A stretch of DNA of 46,066 bases, taken from assembly GCA_020831885.1 (NCBI GenBank), contig JAFIFU010000025.1, positions 1 to 46,066 of the forward strand, given 5' to 3'. The DNA is from Ectothiorhodospiraceae bacterium. GTDB lineage: Bacteria; Pseudomonadota; Gammaproteobacteria; Nitrococcales; Aquisalimonadaceae. A program made the translations under genes and the position numbers. The notes under the pieces were generated by a model, which made no database searches, was not told the DNA's origin, and saw only the letters and a list, made by a program, of their open reading frames with translations. Below are positions 9,161 to 16,712 of this stretch, one piece after another; position 1 is the stretch's first letter, and each line of letters starts with the position of its first letter.

Positions 9161-11410
9161 CTATGAACCGAAGCGCTTCTTGATGAAGTCCTGGGTCTCG
9201 CTTGCTGTCAGCTCGGTTGTGGCCGCCCCGGTACGAATGAAAAAACGCTCCACGCTGCCGTCCTTCACAAACACTGGCGACTTTGCAGGAGAGCATTCCA
9301 CCACCAGCACTCTCGCGCCATCGAAGTCATCGAAGCGCGGATGGATATACATCATATGGCTCGCGCCCATTCGAGCTTTGATGATGTTTCCCAGATGCAG
9401 GTCCATTTTGTCCTCACTGGGAAACTTGTCTGCTTCGATACCTACAGGGTTGCCATCATCTGCAACACCGATCACGAGCGTACCGCCCGAGGTATTCACA
9501 AAGGCGGCAATGGTCTTGAGCACCGATAATTCCATGCGCGGATCCTTCTCGCCGGTGTGCAGATTGATTCGCAGCGTGGATTTGAACTCAGTGGCGGTGC
9601 TTTCCCCCTGCCCAACGATCAGGTCCACCGGGACGGATTCAGCCGCTTCTTCTCCACCATTCGCAAGCTTGTGATACGCATCTCGGATAACCTGCGCCAT
9701 CAGCTCACGACGTCGGTGCAGGAAGTCGCGGTAATTCATCTCCGGCCAGCCATCCGGAAGGGCGTGCCAGTAGTACATGCGTTCCAACGTCTTACTATCG
9801 AAGCGCTTGCTAAGCTCGGGCACATACTCTGCCGGGGACCGGTCCGCCATCTTTATGTTGTCGCCCCACTCCACCACGGTGAAGTTGGCAATCTGGTTTA
9901 TCTCCCTGGTATCCGTAACCCCTAGCTCAGCCAAGTGCCCCTTGGGAAACAAGTGATGGCGCTCAAGTGAGGCTCGATGGGCCTGAGTCGAAGGATCCAT
10001 CAGTTCCGGTACTTTGTGGTCCGAGAATAGAACCCGCGCGTCGTGCAAATTCAGCGCGGCGAAGTAGGCGAACATCGAGGGACTGCGGGCGGCTGAGGTT
10101 GCCAATTCCGTGGGCAGCGTGATTTCCCAGAAATCATTGGTCACCGTTGAGTTGCAGATGGCTCGCAGGGTATGCACGAATCCTTCCGCATCTTCTACGC
10201 CTCGAAGGCGGGCCAGATCGAACTCCATGGTGGACTCCGGCGAACTGGTGTAACGCCCTGTCAGCGCGGACATGAAAAACCACTGCGCGGTCAGGCGACG
10301 CAGGGTGTACTCCTCTACACCGTATTCCGTACGGCCCAGCAGATAAAGGATGTAGGCGAATAGCAGGTTAGTTTGAGAGCTGATCAGTCGCCCGCTACGA
10401 AAGCCAGCGAGCATCACGGCCTTGAGAAAGTCATGCCAATACTGAAGGTTGAGCACACGCGACTGGGCCCGCTTCAGAACTTCGAACTGAGCCTCCCGAT
10501 ACTCTGGCTTAGGAACATCAGTCTCAACATCCTTACCGCGCAGCACAGAATAGACAGCCTTAAGCCGAGCGCGGCGAAAGCCCACGCCTACACTCACCCG
10601 AAGGAGTTGATCGGGGCTCGGTTCGATGAAGTAGTTGAATGGTGAAGGCTCGCCTGGGCTCGGCTTTCGAGCCCGACGACAGAAATCCTCAAGCTGCGAG
10701 CGGCCCTCGTCCCAGAAGACTGACATCAAGGTCAGGATGAAGTCTGCCTGATTTAGCTTCTTGCCTTCGCTATTTATGCGAACGAATACCTCCGAGACCT
10801 GCTCCTCGTCGATGTGCGCCGCCAGAGCCAGGGTAGTGAACGGAAAGCTCAGCAGATTCTGTAGCCGCGTAAAGGCCTTCTTGATCCGCCTATTCTCCTC
10901 CTGGCTGATCTCTCGGCTGGCCCCAAGCTCTTCTAGATAGGTATCCACCAGCTCGAAAAGATCTGTCTCTTTGTCCCACACCACGGAAATATTGGGGATG
11001 TAACTCTTGTCACGGCGGATCGCAGCATCGGCCACCTCAAATCTCTCCGCGAGCGGGTTGAACGCGATCTCAATCCGCTCCGTGTCATAGTTTTCCCGTA
11101 CCACCGGCACCCCCTTAACAACTGCATACAGGGAGGTCAGCCTCTGCTGCCCGTCCACGATCAGCAAATTGGGCACTTTCTGTTTTTCTCCGGTACCGAT
11201 GGTCCGGGAGTCCTCCACGTTGCTATTCTCCCAGAACAGCAGGTAACCGACCGGGTAACCCCGGTACATCGAATCGAACAGGTTGCGAACCTTGGCGTTC
11301 TTCCACACGAAGGGGCGCTGGATGTCCGGCAAACCGATAGTGCCCATGCCGATTGCATCTACTAGTGAGCCAAGGGTGTAGTCCACCTTCGTGAACACCG
11401 TTTCACTCAT
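9161..11410 (-). CDS. DUF262 (GmrS-like) / HNH / AlbA_2 fusion, probable defence protein
   Basis: A 749-residue protein. The start at 11410 is supported by GGAG 8 bases upstream; a longer frame exists but has no SD. The N-terminal DUF262 domain shows LPDIQRPFVW (about 27-36) and the NTP-site motif DGQQRLTSL (86-94), as in GmrS/DndB-like proteins. A nuclease-like segment follows near residues 481-520 with ERHHLFPK (His485, His486) and Asn509/Asn518, resembling the DUF1524/HNH half of GmrSD. The C-terminus (about 600-735) is an AlbA_2/Schlafen-type domain (ESTATEFKST, then NTSGGTLVIGVADDG). By family it may degrade modified phage DNA; the AlbA_2 part suggests nucleic-acid binding. It lies at the left end of the island, alone. 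Confidence 0.8.
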   Translation of the reverse strand: MSETVFTKVDYTLGSLVDAIGMGTIGLPDIQRPFVWKNAKVRNLFDSMYRGYPVGYLLFWENSNVEDSRTIGTGEKQKVPNLLIVDGQQRLTSLYAVVKGVPVVRENYDTERIEIAFNPLAERFEVADAAIRRDKSYIPNISVVWDKETDLFELVDTYLEELGASREISQEENRRIKKAFTRLQNLLSFPFTTLALAAHIDEEQVSEVFVRINSEGKKLNQADFILTLMSVFWDEGRSQLEDFCRRARKPSPGEPSPFNYFIEPSPDQLLRVSVGVGFRRARLKAVYSVLRGKDVETDVPKPEYREAQFEVLKRAQSRVLNLQYWHDFLKAVMLAGFRSGRLISSQTNLLFAYILYLLGRTEYGVEEYTLRRLTAQWFFMSALTGRYTSSPESTMEFDLARLRGVEDAEGFVHTLRAICNSTVTNDFWEITLPTELATSAARSPSMFAYFAALNLHDARVLFSDHKVPELMDPSTQAHRASLERHHLFPKGHLAELGVTDTREINQIANFTVVEWGDNIKMADRSPAEYVPELSKRFDSKTLERMYYWHALPDGWPEMNYRDFLHRRRELMAQVIRDAYHKLANGGEEAAESVPVDLIVGQGESTATEFKSTLRINLHTGEKDPRMELSVLKTIAAFVNTSGGTLVIGVADDGNPVGIEADKFPSEDKMDLHLGNIIKARMGASHMMYIHPRFDDFDGARVLVVECSPAKSPVFVKDGSVERFFIRTGAATTELTASETQDFIKKRFGS

Positions 11411-11511
11411 GGGGTTCGCTCCTTTTTCTTTGTCTTGGAACGCCAAGGACCGAAGTTCTTGCGCTCTTCGTGCTCTCAAGCGCCTGTGCTTGCAGGGAGC
11501 CCGGAGGGCAC

Positions 11512-11527
11512 AGCATTCTGGAATGCT
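11512..11527. promoter_or_regulatory. Palindrome upstream of the DUF262 gene (possible operator)
   Basis: Perfect 7-bp arms AGCATTC/GAATGCT with a 2-bp centre, about 100 bp upstream of the start at 11410. Position and symmetry suit a repressor site. No cognate regulator is encoded nearby. Confidence 0.35.
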
Positions 11528-11818
11528 CTACTTTCTGTCTGGACACTAGTCTCGTTGCTCTGTGCAGAAGGCACAAGACCGAGGGATAACGGAGTCAAAC
11601 AGGTTAGCTCCGTGAACCGCACCACGTTTCCCTTAGGCCGGTTTTTTCAATCATGCTGTTCATCCTTGTGGACGTAGAGTTCTGCCCCTGACGTTTGTCG
11701 AACCAGCATCGCTGCTCATACTGTGGCTCACCGTATGGTCACACGCGCTGATGGCCGGCGGTGGGATCGTGGTTTTCCTCTGGGACATCACCTGAAACCA
11801 AAGCCGGCGTGTTACTGG

Positions 11819-12060
11819 TCCCCCTATAAGGGGAGCTGGAAGATATCCCTACTATATCCCCCATTAGACCCCTGAAGATTTCCTATGGATGTTCTTCAGG
11901 TAGATCTGCAGATATGACCATAGGGCCTGTTCAGCCCCCTGAAAGACCACCGAAAGGCAGGGGGGTTAATTGCTGCTATTAACCCCCCATCCAGTAGATG
12001 AAGCAAAGGCAGTACCCCTGGAGAAGACCAGGAGTATCCAACAGCCTCCTCCAGAGGAGG
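11819..12060. other. Dense hairpin/pseudoknot-capable segment (candidate structured RNA or replication origin)
   Basis: Within about 240 bp there are a 5-bp hairpin (11821-11833); 8-bp arms 11871-11878/11893-11900; 7-bp arms 11882-11888/11918-11924, the left arm lying in the previous loop so that an H-type pseudoknot is possible; a 10-bp palindrome at 11904-11913; a perfect 11-bp stem with 7-base loop at 11960-11988; a 9-bp stem with one mismatch at 12013-12036; and a 6-bp stem with 4-base loop at 12045-12060. It directly follows the stop of the polymerase-like gene. Strand is undecided. Ordinary coding or spacer sequence would not give this density. Confidence 0.5.
11960..11988. repeat. Perfect 11-bp inverted repeat, strongest hairpin of the segment
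   Basis: Arms GGGGGGTTAAT (11960-11970) and ATTAACCCCCC (11978-11988) with loop TGCTGCT. The six-C run at 11983-11988 and the five-C run at 11935-11939 compete for the same G run, so two exclusive folds are possible. Confidence 0.8.
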
Positions 12061-12082
12061 ACCTTTGGGCCTCCATGATGGC

Positions 12083-13501
12083 CTACTCTTCGGTGACTAT
12101 CCCGGGTAGCCCTGTATGACGAAGGAAGACCTCCTCCATCACCTGCTTTGCGGTCTCCGCGATCGAGGCCTTTACCACCACCGCGTCATGCACCGGGAGG
12201 GCTACGTGCCCCAGCCCCCGTAGTCGGCGCAAAATCTCGATCAGAATCTCGCTTTCCTTGAACTGAAGATGATGCCCTACCCCGGTGAAAAAATGCGCTG
12301 AAATCGGCTTATGGGCGGCCTGGATGGCCTTTGCAACGTCACTGACCCGTGTCCCTTTCGGGAACTTGTCAGCGAGTCCTTTGGGCATCCTGGTCATGGG
12401 CTGCGACGCGAACAACATCGCGTTGAACAGTCGCTTCACTCCCTCCCGATGCCTCTCGAACCCGGGCACCTGGTAGGCATCCTCCTGGGCAGGAACCACG
12501 CCAACCTCCCCGTAGAGCATCCGAGGGGCCATCTGGGAGTAATCTAGAGAAACGACCCCCTCCCCTTCGATCTCGATCCGGTGCCGACGCTCATACTTAT
12601 GCAGTCGTTGCCAGAAGCCACCGAAGAGCCTCCCACCACAATCGAACCGCCCCATGGTGAAGTATCTGCGGAGCACCAGATCCGTGGGATCTGCCCGACG
12701 CGCAACGTCTGTCTGGCACGGATCAAAGTGGATGTCAGCGGCACTGATCCAGGAGTTGATCTCCCTGAGTTCCTCTCGGTATCGGCGTGTTACCTCCGTG
12801 TCGTCGTAGGGAATCATCTCCCCTTCATCCAAAGGCCCCTTCTTTGGGCGCTTAAGGATGATGGTCTCCTGGTCCAGGGACCGACCCACGTCATGAATGG
12901 CCAGGTCATACTTACGGATCAACCGCAGCGTGGCTTCACCTGGGAACATGACGGACACCTTGGAAAAACCAAAGTGCTGCTGCTTCCCCAGTTCGTGCGT
13001 CAGAAACCGGAGGCGCGATGAGGCCAGCCGTTCCACGATTTTCGGGAGCGTCTTGTTGATTGCAACCGGAACATACCTGCCGGATTTCCCCAGTTCGCGA
13101 TGCGAGCGATGGTAGGCGATGCCCTGCCCGTCCTCCGCAATCAATGCGTGGTAGACGAGATTGCAGATCAAAGCTGACACGGTTATTTCAAAAACCTTCT
13201 GATCGCTAGGACGACGACCGCGCTTTCGCCACCCGAGCTTCATCTCGTAGTGCGTCAACCGGTCGACGACCTTCTGGACTGCCTCCCGCATCTTCTCGGT
13301 TTTGGGAGCTAGCACGGGCTGAAACCATCGGTCCTTTCGCTCGTCAGGGGACTCAGTCCCTGTGGTTGTCGCCCCCGCGTGGAAGACGTGCTTCCTGGAG
13401 GTCCTCATGGATACTTCCTGAGGCATCTGCGGGGTACGGTACCTGCCATGGTGCTTCCAGTTGGTGCGAGTTGTTGGCAACGAAGATCGAGCCATTCCCA
13501 T
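12083..13501 (-). CDS. Minimal family-A DNA-polymerase palm protein (uncharacterised, mobile-element type)
   Basis: A 472-residue protein. The C-terminal half matches the palm/fingers core of family-A polymerases. Motif A is SLDYSQMAPRMLY with Asp320. Motif B is R352-x3-K356 then FNAMLF, aligning with the Arg754/Lys758 and Tyr766 positions of E. coli Pol I (Tyr is Phe here). Motif C is LPVHDAVVV with His438-Asp439, where the usual following Glu is Ala. Both metal-binding Asp residues are thus present. No 3'-5' exonuclease motif is recognisable in the N-terminal 300 residues. The start at 13501 overlaps the stop of the upstream zinc-ribbon gene (TAATG), so the two are translationally coupled. 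The role may be replication or repair of the element, or defence. The family assignment is my motif reading; the function is unknown. Confidence 0.7.
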   Translation of the reverse strand: MGMARSSLPTTRTNWKHHGRYRTPQMPQEVSMRTSRKHVFHAGATTTGTESPDERKDRWFQPVLAPKTEKMREAVQKVVDRLTHYEMKLGWRKRGRRPSDQKVFEITVSALICNLVYHALIAEDGQGIAYHRSHRELGKSGRYVPVAINKTLPKIVERLASSRLRFLTHELGKQQHFGFSKVSVMFPGEATLRLIRKYDLAIHDVGRSLDQETIILKRPKKGPLDEGEMIPYDDTEVTRRYREELREINSWISAADIHFDPCQTDVARRADPTDLVLRRYFTMGRFDCGGRLFGGFWQRLHKYERRHRIEIEGEGVVSLDYSQMAPRMLYGEVGVVPAQEDAYQVPGFERHREGVKRLFNAMLFASQPMTRMPKGLADKFPKGTRVSDVAKAIQAAHKPISAHFFTGVGHHLQFKESEILIEILRRLRGLGHVALPVHDAVVVKASIAETAKQVMEEVFLRHTGLPGIVTEE

Positions 13502-14160
13502 TACCTGAGCTCCTTCAAGGCTTGCTGAATCGCCGAACGCCTTTCCTGCTGCTGGCGCTCCCTCTCACGGTCCATGCCGTGAATCCAAAGGCCGAGCCCA
13601 CCGAAGGCCTCGGTTAGCCACTGGCCAACCAACAAGGCAACCCGGGGCGGAATGTCCCTGTAAACCCGTTTCAGACGTCCTGCGCGGTGGTCGTAGGTGG
13701 TGCCCACGTTTACGTCCGTCAGGGCACGCACTCGGCGAGCGACCTGATGGATAAAGGCCCGATCAGAAAGGAAGCGGCGTGGATCCCACTGGCGCATGAG
13801 CACCAGGGCTCCAACGACGTCGATAATTTCAACCGGGGCAACGTGGTCGTTGAGAGAGATGATTTCCTGGGAGGCTGCCACCTGGTGTCGACTGGCGGTT
13901 CGTCCTGACAGGTATCCGGCGAGGTAGGTGTGGCAGGACTCCACGAGATCTGCCCAGCGCTCCTCCAGTAGAGTCCATACGGGATTCCTGAGGTTCTTCT
14001 CCCTGGTTGTCACCACGCGGTCCAGGAAAGGGCGTAGCTCCAGCTTGGTGACACCGGTTTGGCATGGATGGCCATGGCGACGATGGCGAGTCTTGTGGGC
14101 CGGGCAATATCGGCTCCACCCGGAGGTGCGTCGACCGCACAGGGGAACACTGCACAACAT
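13501..14160 (-). CDS. N-terminal zinc-ribbon protein coupled to the polymerase-like gene
   Basis: A 219-residue protein. The first 32 residues carry CSVPLCGRRTSGWSRYCPAH followed by KTRHRRHGHP: Cys3, Cys8, Cys18 and His21 form a likely zinc site in a basic context that suits DNA or RNA binding. The rest is helical and ends in a highly charged tail (RERERQQQERRS). The ATG at 14160 has GAGG 8 bases upstream. Its TAA overlaps the ATG of the polymerase-like gene by one base, which makes the two a unit. A template-binding or primer-recruiting subunit is a reasonable guess but is only inference. Confidence 0.6.
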   Translation of the reverse strand: MLCSVPLCGRRTSGWSRYCPAHKTRHRRHGHPCQTGVTKLELRPFLDRVVTTREKNLRNPVWTLLEERWADLVESCHTYLAGYLSGRTASRHQVAASQEIISLNDHVAPVEIIDVVGALVLMRQWDPRRFLSDRAFIHQVARRVRALTDVNVGTTYDHRAGRLKRVYRDIPPRVALLVGQWLTEAFGGLGLWIHGMDRERERQQQERRSAIQQALKELR

Positions 14161-14513
14161 GGACTTATCCTCAGACAGGCAAACAGAAATTGCGCCCGTC
14201 CTTCAATGGACAGGCACGAATTTGGATTCAATGTCACAAATTGAGACCACCGTTCCTTCTGTAGAGCCAAAGAATTAGGTGGGACCGGTAAGGCGTCAGA
14301 AATTGGCAATCACCACCCCGCACGAGGCAAGCGGAGATACAGGCGTGATTCGGCAGGATGCCGGAAGGCGAAGCCTGTGGGTGGCCAGATCAGAAATACA
14401 CAGAATCGCGGAGATGAGACCTACAGCAGCCAACGCTCGGCCCCGTGATCACCGAGCATTATCATCAGGTGTCCACTTAGCCCCTAGTGGACACCTTTAC
14501 TGTTTGTTTGCCC
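14161..14513. other. 353-bp gene-free spacer
   Basis: This lies between the zinc-ribbon gene start and the serine-recombinase stop. It must hold the promoter of the zinc-ribbon/polymerase unit, but no strong -35/-10 pair is obvious. The only clear structure is the inverted repeat at 14467-14496. Confidence 0.6.
14467..14496. repeat. Perfect 11-bp inverted repeat after the serine recombinase
   Basis: Arms AGGTGTCCACT (14467-14477) and AGTGGACACCT (14486-14496) with an 8-base loop, 18 bp beyond the recombinase stop. It is not followed by a T run in the recombinase's direction. It could therefore be a recombination site or a weak terminator. Confidence 0.6.
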
Positions 14514-15080
14514 TTACGCTGCATCTCGCAGGATCCGGTACACGGACGCCCTTCCGATGCCCAAGCGTCGAGCAATCTCTGTAGGCCCCACGCCCTGAGC
14601 ATGGAGTTCCAGCACGTCCTTGCTCTTCGCACGAGCGGTGGGCTTCCTTCCCTTGTACTTACCTGCGGCCTTGGCCTTCGCTATCCCTTCGCGTTGCCGC
14701 TCCAGCATGATCTCCCGTTCAAACTCCGCGATTCCCCCCAAGACGGTCAGCAAAAGCTTCCCCGTCGCCGTTCCTGTGTCGATCCCGAGATCCAGGATTC
14801 GTAGGGCAACACCCCGTTCGGCAAGGTAGTGCGTGATTTCCAGCAGGTGAGCGACAGAGCGGGCCAGGCGGTCGAGCTTGGTAACGACCAAGGCATCACC
14901 CTCCCGGACGAAATCGAGTGCCTGAGAGAGCTGCTCCCGCCGCCTGACGTCCACCGACGAAACTTGCTCCTGGAAGATCTTCTCGCACCCTGCCGCCCGG
15001 AGATCACGGACTTGCGCCTCAATACTGGCCTTCTGATCAAGAGTGGAGGTTCTGGCGTAGCCGATCAGCATGGTTTGCAT
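14514..15080 (-). CDS. Serine recombinase (resolvase/invertase family)
   Basis: A 188-residue protein, the standard length for small resolvases/invertases. The catalytic domain begins MLIGYARTSTLDQ with nucleophile Ser12 (Ser9 if translation starts at the second ATG, 15071). It carries the conserved LVVTKLDRLARSVAHL and GGIAEFEREIMLERQREGIAKAK segments, then the GRKPT hinge and a C-terminal helix-turn-helix (GPTEIARRLGIGRASVYRIL). The first ATG has GAGGG almost touching it and the second has the same GAGGG about 10 bases away, so 15071 is a real alternative. It resolves or inverts DNA at short symmetric sites. Palindromes lie on both sides of the gene. Confidence 0.92.
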   Translation of the reverse strand: MQTMLIGYARTSTLDQKASIEAQVRDLRAAGCEKIFQEQVSSVDVRRREQLSQALDFVREGDALVVTKLDRLARSVAHLLEITHYLAERGVALRILDLGIDTGTATGKLLLTVLGGIAEFEREIMLERQREGIAKAKAAGKYKGRKPTARAKSKDVLELHAQGVGPTEIARRLGIGRASVYRILRDAA

Positions 15081-15086
15081 GCCCTC

Positions 15087-15103
15087 ATCGTGTCATACAC
15101 GAT
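15087..15103. promoter_or_regulatory. Palindrome directly upstream of the serine recombinase (possible res subsite/operator)
   Basis: Perfect 7-bp arms ATCGTGT/ACACGAT around a 3-bp centre, 7 bp upstream of the recombinase start. Resolvases commonly bind and repress at sites in this position. Confidence 0.45.
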
Positions 15104-15322
15104 TTAGACTTTATGATACATCTGTCCCAAATATCAACTTCCAACTTCCGTGAGACGCCAGAAGAAGGCTGGATCAGAGTCTCAATAGGGCATGGTCATG
15201 TGAGATTCCTAGATTTCCTAATCCGTCCACTTGGTCCTGCGGTGATGGCCATGTAAGCTCTCGCCTCGTGCTGCCCGTCAGAGAGGGGCCAGTTTCAGTT
15301 TGCTTTGCCGCTTGGGGGTAGG

Positions 15323-15826
15323 ATGACAGGGATATTTACCATCGGCTACGAAGGAGCATCCGCCGAGGACTTCGTAGAGACACTAAAGCTCATGGACATT
15401 CATGTCCTTCTCGATATCCGTGAGTTCCCTATATCCAGGCGCAAAGGTTTCGCCAAGAATGCCCTGCGGCAATCTATGGAATCGTATGGAATCGTGTACC
15501 ACCATGAAGCTCGCCTTGGTTCACCGAAACCTATTCGGGACAAACTAAAGAAAGACAAGGACTACTCCGCGTTCTTCAATTCCTACGATGCCTACCTCGA
15601 AAGTCAAATGGGGCTTCTGCATAGCCTCTGGAAGGAACTGCGTGGTAACATCGCTTTAATGTGCTACGAGCGGGATCACCGGGAGTGTCATCGATCCTCG
15701 GTTGCACGGGAACTTGCCAAGATCACGGGCATTCAGCCTCGGCATATCGGAGTTCAAGGACATGAACAACGGGAAGCCTATAAAGCAGCGGGTTCGAATT
15801 CTTGTAAAGGCGTATCCACAGCCTAG
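15323..15826 (+). CDS. DUF488 family protein
   Basis: A 167-residue protein. The ATG at 15323 was preferred over an upstream TTG because it directly precedes the conserved strand IFTIGYEG and has a G-rich SD. DUF488 hallmarks are TIGYEG, LLDIREFPISRRKGFAK (the conserved DxR..P..R stretch), and the C-terminal motif CYERDHRECHRSSVA with Cys and His-Arg. The biochemical function of DUF488 is not established; the Cys/CHR arrangement resembles a phosphate-type active site, which is inference. It overlaps the next gene by 65 bases in another frame. The base composition is visibly AT-richer than the flanks. Confidence 0.85.
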   Translation: MTGIFTIGYEGASAEDFVETLKLMDIHVLLDIREFPISRRKGFAKNALRQSMESYGIVYHHEARLGSPKPIRDKLKKDKDYSAFFNSYDAYLESQMGLLHSLWKELRGNIALMCYERDHRECHRSSVARELAKITGIQPRHIGVQGHEQREAYKAAGSNSCKGVSTA

Positions 15827-16577
15827 CGCCAAGTACGGTGAAACCGTTTGCTGTGCGGGAATAACCGAAGACGGGAGCCAATTCCTTCGCCTGTACCCGA
15901 TCATGTATCGGCAGCTTCCTCCTGAATCGAAGTTCGGCCGATACGATCTCGTGGAGATGGAGACACTTCCAGCAACGAATGACTCACGACCAGAAACCCG
16001 CCGAGTCGTTCCTGATACTATTCGAAAAATTCCCACTAGAGGACTTTCAGATTCAGAGAAAGTCCGGTTGTGGGCACCCTTTGTTGCTCCTTCCCTCATG
16101 TCTCTCCGCGAAGAAAATGAACGCCTTGGAAAAAGTCTCGGAATCATTCGCCCGGACCCGGGCTCTCTGGAGTTTCTCGTCGAGAAGGTCGCGGAGATTT
16201 CGATGGAGGATCGGGAGTTAACAAGGACAACAATGCTTAGCCAGCAGGGGTTATTTGACGAAGTCCCGCTCACCCCCTTGGAACAGCCCGAACTCGCCTT
16301 CTCCTATCGATTTACCTCTGGGGGCCAACGTCACAAGATGGTGATTCACGACTGGGAGGTCCAAACCGCTTGGTTCAACTTCAAACGCCGCTACAAAACA
16401 AAGTCGCTGGCCTTGGAGATGCTGCAGAAGGAATATGGAAGAGAGATCCCAAAGCGTCATCCACACTTCCTGATGGGAACAGTTGGCTCTAGGCCAAAAC
16501 AGTTCATAATGATTGGCATTCTACGCTCCGGAGTCAGCCCGGAAGATGCCACTCGGCAGGGCGAGTTGATATTCTAA
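15762..16577 (+). CDS. Uncharacterised partner of DUF488
   Basis: A 271-residue soluble protein. The frame opens at 15702 inside DUF488, but the ATG at 15762 (AAGGA just upstream) gives a sensible N-terminus, KQRVRILVKAYPQPSAKYGETVCCAGI. Conserved-looking features are this N-terminal strand with Cys-Cys, the segment FLRLYPIMYRQLP, and a C-terminal half with HKMVIHDWE and HPHFLMGTVGSRPKQFIMIGIL. There is no recognisable catalytic motif, signal peptide or membrane helix. The 65-base overlap with DUF488 implies coordinated expression, so I read the two as one module. Function unknown. Confidence 0.7.
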   Translation: MNNGKPIKQRVRILVKAYPQPSAKYGETVCCAGITEDGSQFLRLYPIMYRQLPPESKFGRYDLVEMETLPATNDSRPETRRVVPDTIRKIPTRGLSDSEKVRLWAPFVAPSLMSLREENERLGKSLGIIRPDPGSLEFLVEKVAEISMEDRELTRTTMLSQQGLFDEVPLTPLEQPELAFSYRFTSGGQRHKMVIHDWEVQTAWFNFKRRYKTKSLALEMLQKEYGREIPKRHPHFLMGTVGSRPKQFIMIGILRSGVSPEDATRQGELIF

Positions 16578-16613
16578 CATTCAGCCATAATCACTGATTG
16601 TTGCCTCCAGATT

Positions 16614-16633
16614 GCGGCCTAGGCTTTGGCCGC
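16614..16633. terminator. Short GC hairpin between convergent genes
   Basis: 6-bp arms GCGGCC/GGCCGC with an 8-base loop, in the 135-bp gap between the DUF488 partner and the convergent membrane-protein gene. No T run follows on either strand, so terminator function is weakly supported. Confidence 0.3.
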
Positions 16634-16712
16634 GGTGGCACACGGTGACCTTTCTTAATTGGCTGCCCTTTTGGGGGTCGTTTAGGCTGTGGTTTAATTC
16701 TTCCTTTTTCAC

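Larger units (their letters stand above)
11411..12082. other. Gene-free 672-bp region of the island
   Basis: No convincing ORF is present; the plus-strand 80-codon frame at 11435-11677 lacks an SD and family features. Two things are visible. One is a palindrome at 11512-11527 upstream of the DUF262 gene. The other is a segment dense in hairpins, 11819-12060, directly after the polymerase-like gene. Both are described separately. Confidence 0.7.

Noticed and set aside
11435-11677. 80-codon plus-strand ORF in the island spacer
   Set aside because: No SD, no domain, and codon use unlike the neighbours; read as spacer.
14467-14496. Inverted repeat as terminator of the serine recombinase
   Set aside because: No T run follows in the gene's direction, so it is listed as a repeat and possible recombination site instead.
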